From Cladorhizidae sp. MBARI D1340-BT2 (taxonomy: Eukaryota > Porifera > Demospongiae > Poecilosclerida > Cladorhizidae), in assembly GCA_028752905.1 (NCBI GenBank), contig JAQNBH010000010.1:23224070-23288069 (forward strand): DNA of 64,000 nucleotides. Direction: 5' to 3'. Shown here in pieces: positions 1 to 10,728 of this stretch; the stretch's first letter is position 1, and each line of letters opens with the position of its first letter. The notes under the pieces were generated by a model that made no database searches, was not told where the DNA came from, and worked only from the letters and a program-made list of their open reading frames with translations. A program made the translations under genes and the position numbers.

Positions 1-297
1 ATTTTTTTATAAATTGATGGAAATACAAGCGCAAATGCATAGGAATGGCTAATAGCAACCAAATGCTAGTGTTATTAAAGCCACCCTATATAGTTAAATG
101 AGTAATGGGATGCACACATAAGAGATGAATAAGTAAAATAGTCTGATAAAATATAATAAACACAAAGATAATGAATATATAATAGGGATTAGGATTGATA
201 AGGTGACCATGGGTTATGCTTAAAGGAATTAATATTAAAGGAATTAATATTAGGAGCAAACACAACAAAGTCAGGTAAACTATTCCATATTCCTATT
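1..297. other. AT-rich sequence with no recognised gene
   Basis: Short open frames occur on the minus strand, but they are rich in Ile/Leu/Phe as expected from AT-rich DNA and match no family I know. Nothing else stands out before the satellite begins. Confidence 0.6.
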
Positions 298-1375
298 TCG
301 AGTCTCACCTGCCATATTTGTCTCACCCGACATATTAGTCTCACCTGCCATATTAGTCTCACCTGCCATATTAGTCCCACCTGCCATATTAGTCACCTGC
401 CATATTAGTCTCACCTGCCATATTAGTTTCACCTGCCATATTAGTCTCACCCGACATAATAGTCTCACCTGCCATATTAGTCTCACCTGCCATATTATAT
501 TAGTCACCTGCCATATTAGTCTCACCTGCCATATTAGTCACCTGCCATATTAGTCTCACCCAACATATTAGTCTCACCTGCCATATTAGTCTCACCTGCC
601 ATATTAGTCTCACCCGACATATTAGTCTCACCTGCCATATTAGTCTCACCTGCCATATTTGTCTCACCTGCCATATTAGTCACCTGCCATATTAGTCTCA
701 CCTGCCATATTAGTCTCACCTGCCATATTAGTCACCTGCCATATTAGTCTCACCCGACATATTAGTCACCTGCCACATTATATTAGTCACCTGCCATATT
801 AGTCTCACCCGACATATTAGTCTCACCTGCCATATTAGTCACCTGCCATATTAGTCTCACCCGACATATTAGTCTCACCTGCCATATTAGTCACCTGCCA
901 TATTATAATTATATTAGTCACCTGCCATATTAGTCTCACCTGCCATATTAGTCTCACCCGACATATTTGCCATATTAGTCTCACCTGCCATATTAGTCTC
1001 ACCTGACATATTATATTAGTCACCTGCCATATTAGTCTCACCTGCCATATTAGTCTCACCCGACATATTAGTCTCACCTGCCATATTAGTCACCTGCCAT
1101 ATTAGTCTCACCCGACATATTAGTCTCACCTGCCATATTAGTCTCACCCGACATATTAGTCTCACCTGCCATATTAGTCTCACCTGCCATATTAGTCTCA
1201 CCTGCCATATTAGTCTCACCCGACATATTAGTCTCACCTGCCATATTAGTCTCACCTGCCATATAAATCTCACCTGTCATATTAGTCTCGTCTGCCATAT
1301 TGTCTCACCTGACATATTAGTCCCATTTGCCATATAAATCTTACCTGTCATATTAGTCTCACCTGCATAACTGAA
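298..1375. repeat. 18-bp minisatellite
   Basis: Head-to-tail units of the type ATTAGTCTCACCTGCCAT fill about 1.1 kb. Three variants are interleaved: the standard 18-mer, a form with ACCCGACAT in place of ACCTGCCAT, and a 15-mer lacking TCT. The array decays at its right edge, near 1,260-1,375, where substitutions build up. Because 18 and 15 are multiples of three, all frames stay open for long stretches and the minus strand reads as repeats of Asn-Met-Ala-Gly-Glu-Thr. That openness comes from the unit length and is not evidence of a gene. Confidence 0.95.
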
Positions 1376-1844
1376 TATGAATGTGTTGCGAGTATATATA
1401 TATATATACACAAGCTATATATAAATTGCAGTAAAAACATGGGAGGAGTATCTAATATATATGGCAAGTAACTTGACCATCATTTCTATCAGAAATCATG
1501 GGAGGAGAATACTTGCCATTTACTAATCACAATTAGATGAACAATTTTTGTTTTGTTTTGCAATATATCCCTTCTCTGGATGATGGAGTGATAGAAGGAC
1601 AGGGTCAAGTATATATATTTGGTTCCTCATCACCATCCTACAATTTAACTTGTGCAAAACTTGAATTAAACAATAAACATATTTCCAGGTCAACCATGAT
1701 CCTAGGAAGACCGCCAGAAAGTTTAGGATCTCCCAGTATTTCACAGATATGGAGAACTAAGACAGTTTATTGTATGAAAATGAGACATTAATAATTACCC
1801 AGAAAAAAATCCCAACAAGAACAAACAGATTCAGTCTCGATTAT
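1376..1844. other. Spacer, no recognised gene
   Basis: Contains a short TA run near 1,394-1,411 and unremarkable AT-rich sequence up to the stop codon of the minus-strand gene. Weak open frames exist on both strands (about 1,523-1,791), but I recognise no domain in them. Confidence 0.5.
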
Positions 1845-2314
1845 TTAAGTGGCACCCAATTCCCTGTCGAAACAACTGCCACAGTTCCACTCCTCCTCCC
1901 GGTTGATGATGGCTGATGGTGGAATCTGTGCACATGATTGGTGGAACCATTCATTACACTTGCTGCACTGTGCCACTGTGAGGGCACGGTCATGGGGTTG
2001 TCTGCAAACGCAGATCAATGGTTCCCTAAGAACAGTCTTGAGCTTCTTGCTTGTGGCTTCCCGTCGGCATCCTTGAACAGGGAATAGTTTGATGTGAGAT
2101 GTCTGGAAAGATCTCATCAGGTGGGACCGCATCTTTGTTTGATCAAATGTTATTGTTGATGGGTCCACACCATTGCATAATGCGGTTGCAACAGCAATGG
2201 CAAATAAACCACAGTCATTGCCTCCGGCCTGTTGATGCATGTATGGTTTCTGTATGGTCAGGTGGCTTCCTTGATAGAATTCCATCCATGCCAGGCATTT
2301 TAGTATATCCAGTT
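1845..2314 (-). CDS. Exon: C-terminal half of Ulp1 protease and PHD finger
   Basis: Joined in frame (phase 1) to the preceding exon. It carries the catalytic block QAGGNDCGLFAIAV, in which Cys is the nucleophile and Gln the likely oxyanion residue. A PHD finger follows with all eight zinc ligands in order: CVC, AQCSKC, WFHQSC, WNCGSC. The protein ends DRELGAT. PHD fingers usually read histone H3 tails, so the enzyme could be tethered to chromatin; that role is inference. Confidence 0.87.
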
Positions 2315-2812
2315 CTGCAATGATCCAACAACAATAAAGAACAAACGAACGAAACAACTATTAATTGTTTGTAGTATATAACTAATATAACTACTATTTA
2401 TTTCACAAGAATTGATTGAATGGTAACACTATTTTAGTGGGTTCGTTGTTGTTCTATACGTGGGCATCTTGCCATTAATATGGAGCTGTGAATCATAATT
2501 ATTTAGGTGAAATTGCCACTCTTGCAAGGCCCTGGTTCTTAATGTGATGCTTGAGTTGAGATACTACGCAAGTAAAAAATAGAGTATAGATTTCTAAGCT
2601 CACACAGTAGTTATCAAGGAGCCCAATTTTTTAATTGAGAGGATTAAAATAAAACAACACTGTTGGATCCAATGACATTATTCAATTTCCAATGCATGTC
2701 ATAAAAGTTGTTTGGAAATTGAGAACAGTTAATTCTTGATCCACCTAATCAGAATGTGTAATTTTTTTTAAAGTTTAGCATATAAAATATTCTCATTCAA
2801 GTTATTTCTTAC

Positions 2813-3556
2813 TGGTTCTTGTATAGAGGCTGTCATACACCCGCACAGTCCCCTTGGGCATTCCTATGCTGGACACACAGACCCAGTGGCCGCCAGTATT
2901 CATGATTTGGATATAATCCCGAACCGGAGTTCCAGTTATTGAGCCTCCACTTCCTGGTGCCACATACCCAATGGACTGGAAGCCACCCATCTTTGGAAAC
3001 TGATTGTGAAGTAGAGCCTGCGCCTCATCTATGTGTGTGTCCTCTAGCCATGCTTCAGACAGCAGAATTTAAAAAAAGTCACCAGGGAATTTTCTGTAAC
3101 GGACAGGTGGTTTGCAAGGCAAGGGTTTTCCAAGCATTCTAGGCACAACTTGTGTAACACTGGTTACAACACAGTCTGATGTTGGCTCACTAGAGAGAGG
3201 TGTGTTTCTATCAGGTGGTGGGAGGACTGGACTATCTTTTTTAGTCTGTCGAATGAGTAGGCATTGCCTCTTCTCTGGACTCCCTGCATCACTCAACTCA
3301 TCAGGGTTGTTCGAAGTGGTGTTGTGTGACTGGATGGATGAAGGTATCTCATGTTGAACTGGCAACTCTCTAGTTAAGTAAGGGTCCAAGAGCCCGACAT
3401 TAACCTTAACCTTCATAATGTTTTGGTTGTTATCCTGCAGTGTGCAGAGTCCCTTGGGTGAGACATCAATGATTACATAGGGTCCCAACCAGTCCCGGGC
3501 CAGCCTGTCTCCTTTTCTGGATACCTTCCTTGCGTTCCTCTTAAGGACATAATCAC
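2813..3556 (-). CDS. Exon: GPY/F region, linker and N-terminal half of Ulp1 protease; contains TAA
   Basis: The exon starts GDYVLKRN, runs through the GPY/F motif, then a polar Ser/Pro/Thr linker. After the in-frame TAA at 3,069-3,071 it continues in the same frame with SEAWLEDTHIDEAQALLHNQ, which resembles the start of Ulp1-like domains in transposon proteins, then the catalytic His (TGGHWVCVSS) and Asp (RVYDSLY). The frame is otherwise intact. The TAA lies in a run of seven T on the coding strand, so a single substitution or a sequencing error is possible. Confidence 0.85.
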
Positions 3557-3809
3557 CTATGATAGTCAACAGGTTAGTAATATAAAATTAAAACCATCCA
3601 GTAAAGGTCGAGCGACAGATAAAAAAATATCACAAGAAAACAGACAAGGACATTCTAAAATTTATCAAAACTCGGAAATACATCTATCCAGAAAATTTTA
3701 TTATTCTTGGCCTTTCGATTTTTTCTCAGAAACAACAATGGGACTCTAATTTCATTCAGCTTATATAAAGGCACACATTAAAGGTACACATTAATTCATA
3801 AAAACATAC

Positions 3810-3924
3810 CTATTGCAAAAGTAAAGCGCTTTAAGCCTCTTTTTTGCTTGGAATCGAAATAAGCTTTATGCTTCGCTTTAGCTTCTTCAATTTTCAACCG
3901 TATCTTCTCATCCATGATATGTAC
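3810..3924 (-). CDS. Exon: charged helix before the GPY/F region
   Basis: Short exon rich in Lys/Glu/Ala (IRLKIEEAKAKHKAYFDSKQ), as is usual between the integrase core and the GPY/F domain. It leaves a single G before GTATGT, completed to Gly by the next exon. Confidence 0.78.
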
Positions 3925-4070
3925 CTATGTGATTACAAAGTAAAACAGATCTGTAACATGATTTTTTTAGAGTGCATCAAACATTTTCATTAAACTATTT
4001 GTCTCCCATTTTTGGTTACAAAAAAGTGTCATGTCACATATTTATGTTTGCCAGTCAGTTTTGTTCTTAC

Positions 4071-4278
4071 ATCTGCCACATGCTTCTCCAAATTAGATTG
4101 TATGTCTTCAGGAGACATTGTGAGTGAGATGTTTTCATAGAGAAGCTCCTGCTCATTCTCATGTTCTGTATTGATGGCAATGGAACCCCTAGCTGTTCGG
4201 TAGAACATCAACACAAATGGCTGTTGCTTTGTTGACTGGACACTTGTATTGATACCATAAGTTGTGGGGAGTACATAT
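4071..4278 (-). CDS. Exon: integrase C-terminal side
   Basis: After a TATGTAG acceptor it reads YVLPTTYGINTSVQSTKQQP and then PFVLMFYRTAR, matching the part of gypsy-like integrases that follows the DDE core (consensus close to NTS..ST..SPF...GR.AR). The end is acidic and charged. The donor is GTAAGA, phase 0. Confidence 0.82.
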
Positions 4279-4398
4279 CTACATAAGTACACTAACATCA
4301 TACATAGAAATCATAACTACAAGCAGCACATTCAAGGTATATGCACACCAAAAACCATGTTTATATTTTTAGTATATAAGAATTTGGAAAATAATATA

Positions 4399-4789
4399 CC
4401 GTATTGCTACAATGTGCAATTTTGAGATTATGAGCTCCATAAATGTATAATGCACTCTTAGTTTTGCGTTTTATAATAAGTACCACTAATTATAACAAGA
4501 TTGGTTGGCACTTTTCTGCGCACTATCCTGACTATTGTACCCTCTGCACATTTTCGTTTGCTCTCCTGATACTTCTCTGATTGATTCCTACGTCTTCGCT
4601 AGTAGGCAGGGATCGTTTGAAGCACTTTCGAATGGTCACACTGTAGTCAGCTTCTTTCTCGCTAGTAAACCGTCTGGCTTTTGGCTGCAATATGCACACG
4701 GAATGTTTTGTGCGATAAAAAAGGTTGCGAGTATGTTTTGCGAATAACAATGCACTCGCAAAACTTAATCAAGTTTTGTAGCAATACGG
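4399..4789. mobile_element. MITE with 14-bp inverted ends and TA target duplication
   Basis: A 391-bp insertion in an intron of the minus-strand gene. Ends are CCGTATTGCTACAA on the left and its exact complement TTGTAGCAATACGG on the right, flanked on both sides by TA (4,397-4,398 and 4,790-4,791). The TA duplication suggests mobilisation by a Tc1/mariner-type or similar transposase. No transposase is encoded. The interior has short TTTTGCG / CGCAAAA palindromic bits. Confidence 0.85.
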
Positions 4790-5058
4790 TAGCAATAACT
4801 ACTAATAATGTTATTTTTTATGCCTTTTCATCATTAATTTTTTTATAATATGTGTGTATGTGTGTGTGTGTGTGGGTGGGTGTTTCAGTGTGAGAGGATT
4901 CATTGGAGAGATTCTGGTGAGATTTTCTATGGTAATCACAGATTAGCATGAAATGTGATATTGGCATCTATTGGAAGGTGGTGGTAATATAGTAGAAATC
5001 TCTATTTATTAACAAACTGTCAATCTTGAAAAATAATTATTAAATATTGGTAGCTTAC

Positions 5059-5210
5059 TTGTTCCAGTCAGATTGAGCATCGTTTGTATACTTGGACAGT
5101 GCCCTCTTAAGAGTTTGATTAGTCCGCTCATCTTGGCCATTGCTCTGAGGGTGATATGCTGAACATACCATCAGCTTCACTCCAAAAGCAGTCAAGACAA
5201 CATCATTGAG
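5059..5210 (-). CDS. Exon: integrase core, second part (catalytic E)
   Basis: Reads on in phase 0 from the previous exon. It holds SAYHPQSNGQDERTNQTLK, the classic third catalytic block of gypsy-type integrases, and ends SDWN plus two bases before GTAAGC. The two leftover bases join the first base of the next exon to make Lys. Confidence 0.9.
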
Positions 5211-5487
5211 CTGAGTTATCAAATAAGTTCACACAAACACACACAAACAGAACATTACTCTGCATGAATATTTATCAAAAGGAAGCAGGAGGAAATGTCC
5301 AGAGAATCAAGACTGAAGTCGCTAATAAAGTTATCTTAAATTATGTTAAGTCTGCCTTGTACTGAATAGTCTAACTTTGCTCTTGTAAACAAATCCAACA
5401 CATTTTCCTTGATTAATTTTCACTTCTCAGACAACATACATGTCATGTCATGAACACAGGTGGCAACAGTTTTATTAAGTTAGTTAC

Positions 5488-5710
5488 CTGGTTTATAAAT
5501 TCACGCCCCTGATCCATTATCATTTTTTGGGGAGGACCATAACTGTAGATGAGCTCGAGTAGAATGCTTGCGACATCACCAGCTGACTTGGACTTGATTG
5601 GCCGAGCAAATACCCACTTGGTAAAGAGATCTGTGACAGTGCAGACATACCTATGGCCTTCGTCTGTGGCCGCAAATGGGCCAATGAGGTCTATACCCAA
5701 AATCTCCCAC
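5488..5710 (-). CDS. Exon: integrase core, first part (D, D)
   Basis: It opens after a TTACAG acceptor with a phase-1 codon and reads WEILGIDLIGPF, the first catalytic Asp block, then LFTKWVFARPIKSKSA and, near its end, MDQGREFINQ, the second catalytic Asp block. The GTAACT donor leaves phase 0. This is the furthest upstream exon I can identify. Confidence 0.88.
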
Positions 5711-6111
5711 CTGTAAGTTGCAACATGATTTTAAGCAAATCAGATGTGCCTGATTTTATGCAGTTTAATTATTATATAGTGCATAAGATTTGGATTGGTA
5801 AAGGATCATCTAACTTGTTTGATCATAATTGACTAGATATAGTAAATAAAATAAAATTAACAAAAAAAATTAATTCAATTTAATCTGTGTTTAATCTGTA
5901 TATGTAGCATCTCTTATTTTTAAATCTCCCTATATACTAACTTGTCCAATATCAGACCTATTCATGCAGCCTAAAAGTTTAGGCTTCTCTTGCCTACATT
6001 TTAAAATGCGTTAGCACTCTCATGTAGGGTTGGCAGGTCAGAGTTCATTCAGCAATACAAACTAAAACTCGCCATATACTCGATTCTATCCCTATACAGA
6101 CCCTATTTATT
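5711..6111. other. Truncation zone, no exon found
   Basis: This should hold the upstream integrase exon (H2C2 zinc finger), but I find no His/Cys pattern on the minus strand. It ends where similarity to 58,074 onward begins. Confidence 0.5.
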
Positions 6112-7617
6112 AGACAGAAAACGTTAAACTCATTTTCAATATTCTTAGAACTTTATATCTACTTCTACTCTTTCTTTGTGTACATTTAAAATTATTTTAT
6201 TGCCAGAATACTTCAAATTTCCAATGCCTTGCGTAGATTACTCTGTTTCTCGGTGCAGATGAATAATTACATAATGGACACCAACTTTTTCAAAACCCTT
6301 TCAGATCCAAAGACTGCACTCTCCTCCATTTGACCATGCACAATTTCTTTGTTACAATACGCTGTACTGTACACAAAAGCACACAAGGGTGTTTAACCAT
6401 TCACCTAAAAATTCAATGATATGGGAGCATGCTTCATGTAGTGGGAGCTTGTATCATTAAGCTTGACAAGTTACTCGAATAGATCCATACTTGCATCATT
6501 TCCATGTTCATTGCAATGAAAAATTGTAGCCCTAGGCAAAGATTTGCTCATGTCCAATTACTGCCTCCATGTTATCTATTGTCAGGTTCTCTAAAGCATT
6601 CAGGTCTGCAAATGGAGTATCATTGCTATCCATCTTCTCAGACTTACATACAATCAAAATCAATACACACTGCTGCAAGCTTGCTAAATGTACTCTTCAT
6701 AATACTAGATTGTGAAAACAGCACAGTTGAAGCTTGCTTGTGGAAGTTACTTCCTAATGTTATATATTGGGAATGGGGGCATTCACTAATTGCTTTGATA
6801 GAATAGCATACAAAAAATAATTATGTAAGTGTCAAAACCTTACACAGAAATCACTGGCCATAAAGATAAAAGCAAAGTGATCTAATTTTCACAGAATTTC
6901 CCACTCATTTAAAACAAACGTATCAGAAATTCTTTGTTCCTTCAATGTCTCCAAATTGTGTCCCAATTATTATACTGAACAATATGAAGGGGAAAATATA
7001 GGCTCATAAATATTCAGTATACCATGCCCTAAAATCATGTATTTCATTTTTTGTTGTTGTAATATTAGAGAAGATTCTAATATCCAAAAAAATGCTTGGC
7101 CTAATTTTAAATGATCATCAACTCAATCATAGCAATTCTTACATAACATATCAGGATCTAGCTAGAAATACCACTGCTATGCTCCATTGCTGAACTAAAA
7201 GACATCACAAGAGGTGGTACTAGCACAGCTATGCTAATTGTTTGGTATGTATGTTTTACATATATTAATAAAGGAGATTAACCTTAATTATGCACAGTTG
7301 TCCATTCTGTTTCTGGTAGGATAGAGCCCACACAATATATAAATAACCATGTAGTGTATATCTGTAATATCTGCTTTCAGAAAAGCTTAAAACACATCAT
7401 CAGACATTAGTATACATATTTACAATGCAGCTTAGCACACTCCTCTCAGATATGTTACAAACACTTATGTTTTTACATCATGGATACTGATGGAGTAATT
7501 AAGAGTGCTAGTTATAGGGGAACACGTCTTAATTGAGAGTAAATCTGTTTATATATTTAGTGATCTTTTTAGAATGCCATTCTGTTATCTTGTTTATATT
7601 TGGTTGTTTGGCTATAG

Positions 7618-7659
7618 GGTACCTTCATCTTCCTTCTATTTGTGGTGATGTCCAAGCAG
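7618..7659 (+). CDS. Adhesion GPCR exon, end of TM7 (upstream duplicate)
   Basis: A 42-bp exon between GGCTATAG and GTGATG reads GTFIFLLFVVMSKQ, equivalent to the QGxFIF...xKQ end of TM7 in class B2 (adhesion) GPCRs. It differs by one residue (Thr for Ser) from the exon at 59,597. No TM1-TM6 exons lie upstream in this copy, so it is a 3' fragment of a receptor gene unless transcripts reach it from elsewhere. Confidence 0.8.
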
Positions 7660-9736
7660 GTGATGAGACTATTATGTAGTTATATTGTTGTTAACTCCTT
7701 AACTACCTTTCGTGAACTTTTACTAGTTGACCATGGCTGTAATACAACTGGTGTTTTGGGATTTGGGCTAGTGCTAGAGAACTCAATAATGCCATGGGAA
7801 CATGATAAAATATATTGGAATGGTATATACATATATCAGAAAGTTTGGTAGCATATTCTCTATTTATTTGACCCCTATTTGATTACAGAAAAAAATGCTC
7901 AAACCTTGGCTCTAACTCATTCTGGAAGCTTCTTATCCTATCCTAAATGGTGGTTTTCAAAGTTTTTTTGGCTCTAAACTTCAGTAGTAAATCAACAGCA
8001 CCAAATAACTTTGAAAGACCATCTTGAAAGGTCCATTTTCTATGTATTTATCCACTTTCCCCCTACTCGTAACTGACAGCTTCAAAGCAATTTTTGTACC
8101 AAAGGGCTTGAAATTGTATATGAATAGCAGTAACAAATCGGTTCTCAATTAAGTATACATTAAAACTTGATAAAATGCCTTCAATACATTAAACATACTC
8201 GGATGTGTGCAGTATTGAACCCAGCTGGGAATAGATCTAGCTGGAAATAGATTCGCCTAACAGGTGGTACCACGCATTGGTATAGTATACCCTTGTCATA
8301 GTAGCATCCCACACCTGGAATTGCCATCAGCTCATCATCTTACTGAAGCTGTTTATATCTCCAGAGCCATGTGCTTACCAGTTTTGATTAGTCTTCCCAG
8401 GCTGCTTTCTTATCGTCCTAAAGCATCGTCAATAAGTCACCTCATTGATGTCAGTAGATCACTTTCTTTGATTTGTGAAAGCTGCCTGAATCTTAAACTG
8501 TCATAGCTACACAGGCTTGCTGTTCCTTTCCAAAGAGTTGAGGTGCTAGCATGAATGCTCATTGTTCCTCTTTTATCACATATTCCTACATCAGGTACCC
8601 GAACATCATCAAGCATACCTTAATCATCTTCAGTTAGCTTCACTACTTTAATGTCTCTCTTTTGGTCAACCTTCACTGCACCACTTCTTCAAGATTTTGA
8701 ACTCTGTCTATGAGGCCTCTCGGTATATCTATATATCTGACAAATACCTTATTAGTCTCAGTGCATCGTCTCTTCATCCAGGCCAAAGCCTATAATTCTT
8801 CTGCTCATAGTCCTTACTCGCCTACTAATTCTCTTTGATGTCTACATCTATCTCCTGGCAGTACCTTTGGCACACAGCAAGATTCTACAACTTGGTGCCA
8901 GTATTACTAGACTCCTTGCAACTTCAGTTGGACCATGTTATCTTCTACTGCTAGCTTTTCAGCTTGATTTGAATCGGTCATCTGTCATAATCCCACTCCT
9001 TCCAACAAATGTGAATGAATGGAGTCTGCAGTGGCACAAACAAGTTACGATAAAAATATATTATTAAGAGAAACAAGAATAAACATAGCTACAGCATGAG
9101 TAGCAAACAAGAACAAGAACTCAAAAATCACTCAACAACATTACTAAACCTACCACACTGTTTTTGAGGTGCCTATTTAACATATCCATCAACGTTCAGT
9201 GATACTCATCTGCATATTACATAAAGCTAGTTAATGGGTTTCTACACCAAGTCAATGTCTGTTCATCACAGTACATCACATGATGCATGGGCTAAGAGTT
9301 CTATGAACAAACACTTGTGGTCATCTTAGGATAAATTGAACTTTTCACCATGAAGGATGACCATTATAAATTAATCAAAAAGTAAAATTAAAGCAAAATC
9401 TGCTTGAAAGGCCACACTAGTGCCTTCTTTGTTTTCTTAGAGTGACTTGCTCTTCGTAATCTGAGACTGGGTCTTTCTTAGTCTGGCTCAACCTTGTTCC
9501 ACCTTTCCAATGGGATTTGCTCCTCCATTCTCCATCGGTTCAGTCTAAACGTATTATGCAAGGTGTATGTTTAGTTTTTCAGTGAGTTTTTTATTTAGCA
9601 ATCGTGTCCATATGCGCCTATTCGCAGTTTAATGCCTCTTTCAGGTTTCTTCATAAAGAAGAATAAACCAAATTGAAGGTAGCAAATTGCAGTAAAACTA
9701 GTGACCACATGGAAAATATATCACATGTGCTTTTAG
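7660..9736. other. Intron between TM7 exon and tail exon
   Basis: The frame stays open past the donor for 64 more codons (to about 7,851), so retention of this intron would give a short alternative C-terminus. Its second half (from 8,504) has no counterpart in the downstream duplicate. I see no other coding sequence. Confidence 0.5.
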
Positions 9737-9911
9737 GTAAAGGATCATTATCGAAGCTGGTGGCGAAGTAAGAAGGGTGAGTCTAAATTGCTTAACAATT
9801 TATTCTCATTTGGAACTGTTGGACGAAGCAGAAATCCAAAAGAAACTACGTCTAATTCCTATGCTGTCACCAAAGTAAGAACCAAAACCAATCATTTGGA
9901 TAAAGTCAAAG
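9737..9911 (+). CDS. Adhesion GPCR cytoplasmic-tail exon
   Basis: After a TTTTAG acceptor the exon reads VKDHYRSWWRSKKG and continues basic and polar (SFGTVGRSRNPKETTSNS), ending before GTAGGT in phase 1. It joins the TM7 exon in phase 0 to give ...MSKQ-VKDHYRSWW, the expected juxtamembrane basic start of an adhesion GPCR tail. An earlier donor (after YAVTK, GTAAGA) would leave phase 0 and not fit the next exon, so I chose the later one. This exon is absent from the downstream duplicate. Confidence 0.75.
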
Positions 9912-10192
9912 GTAGGTGGAAACATTGTTGCTATATTGTTGTGGATAATACTGTCAATGTTACACTTCATCTAATCTTTAAGAAAAAGTGAATATGACCC
10001 TATAATTATGGTGATATCTTCATATTATCTTTTTATGATTTGCAAATTGTACCTTGGAAGTAGAGTTTAGAGGCTAGAGCAATGAAATATTTGTGTGCTG
10101 TTGCTGATGATGTCCTGTTTATGAGTGTGGCATGATCCTCAAACTGGACATAATGATATCTAAATTTTATGTTTTACCTCTTTTTCTAACAG

Positions 10193-10545
10193 CAGAAGCA
10201 ATTGCAGGATTGCAATTTAGAAATATGAAAATGGTGAAGAGCAGTGAACAAATATCCACTTTGGAAGGCAATGCTGATACTGATTATGGCACTACATCCA
10301 ATTTTGAAGGAAATACAGACACTGATTTTGGCAGTCTTCCCAGTTTTGTTGGCAGTAGGGATATTGATTTTGGCCACTTGCAGGTTAGAAATGTGCAAAT
10401 ATTAGATTGCAGTGGAAAAGTGCTCACATCTGAAGGTGAAACTGAAAATAATTATGTGCAACAACCATCAGAAACTGTTCGAAAACCTTCTTCAGAAGAT
10501 ATTGGAAACTGTATTATTATAGAAAATGAAATGAATAGTGACTGA
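10193..10545 (+). CDS. Adhesion GPCR last exon, acidic tail with three repeats
   Basis: The acceptor is in CTTTTTCTAACAG; use of the CAG three bases later keeps the same frame. The exon enters in phase 1, matching the donor at 9,911, and ends ENEMNSD with TGA at 10,543-10,545. It holds three imperfect 13-15 residue repeats: LEGNADTDYG, FEGNTDTDFG and FVGSRDIDFG. The rest is acidic and Ser/Glu-rich with no known domain. Tail repeats could be phosphorylation or scaffold sites; that is inference. Confidence 0.72.
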
Positions 10546-10722
10546 TGGCAAGAAGAAATGAATGTGAACAGCAATCATGGCTAGTCTACAGAACAAGAAA
10601 ATAACAAACACAACAAATGCACTCAATGTACTATTTTGTCTAGAATTTATCTTTTTATTAACCCTCTCATTTACTTCAATCATTTTACTATATATTATAG
10701 CTTTACACTTGGAGGATTAGAT

Positions 10723-10728
10723 AATAAA
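10723..10728 (+). terminator. Candidate polyadenylation signal AATAAA
   Basis: AATAAA lies 178 bp after the stop of the tail exon. It is inside the block missing from the downstream duplicate. AATAAA is common by chance in AT-rich DNA. Confidence 0.4.

Larger units (their letters stand above)
1845..5710 (-). pseudogene. Ginger-like integrase/Ulp1/PHD gene, 5' truncated, one in-frame stop
   Basis: Six minus-strand exons splice in frame: 5710-5488, 5210-5059, 4278-4071, 3924-3810, 3556-2813, 2314-1845. In order they encode a DDE integrase core like that of Ty3/gypsy, a GPY/F region (DWLGPYVIIDV), a Ser/Pro-rich linker, a C48 (Ulp1/SENP) cysteine protease split over two exons, and a C4HC3 PHD finger. 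Catalytic residues are visible: integrase D (GIDLIGPF), D (MDQGREF) and E (QDERTN); protease H (GGHWV), D (VYDSLY), Q and C (QAGGNDCG). The H2C2 exons expected upstream are absent; the gene ends where the duplicated segment begins near 6.1 kb. One TAA (3,069-3,071) breaks the frame between linker and protease. Intron-bearing integrases with accessory domains suggest Ginger DNA transposons more than an LTR element, and I see no gag, RT or LTR. A domesticated derivative is possible. The Ginger assignment is inference. Confidence 0.8.

Noticed and set aside
189..1298. Minus-strand proteins made of Asn-Met-Ala-Gly-Glu-Thr repeats
   Set aside because: Unit lengths divisible by three keep all frames open; there is no start context, splice sites or non-repeat coding sequence.
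298..1375. CRISPR-like short repeats
   Set aside because: Units are contiguous with no unique spacers and the setting is eukaryotic; it is a minisatellite.
2099..2323. Plus-strand frames opposite the Ulp1/PHD exon
   Set aside because: Shadows of the minus-strand coding sequence with no domain of their own.
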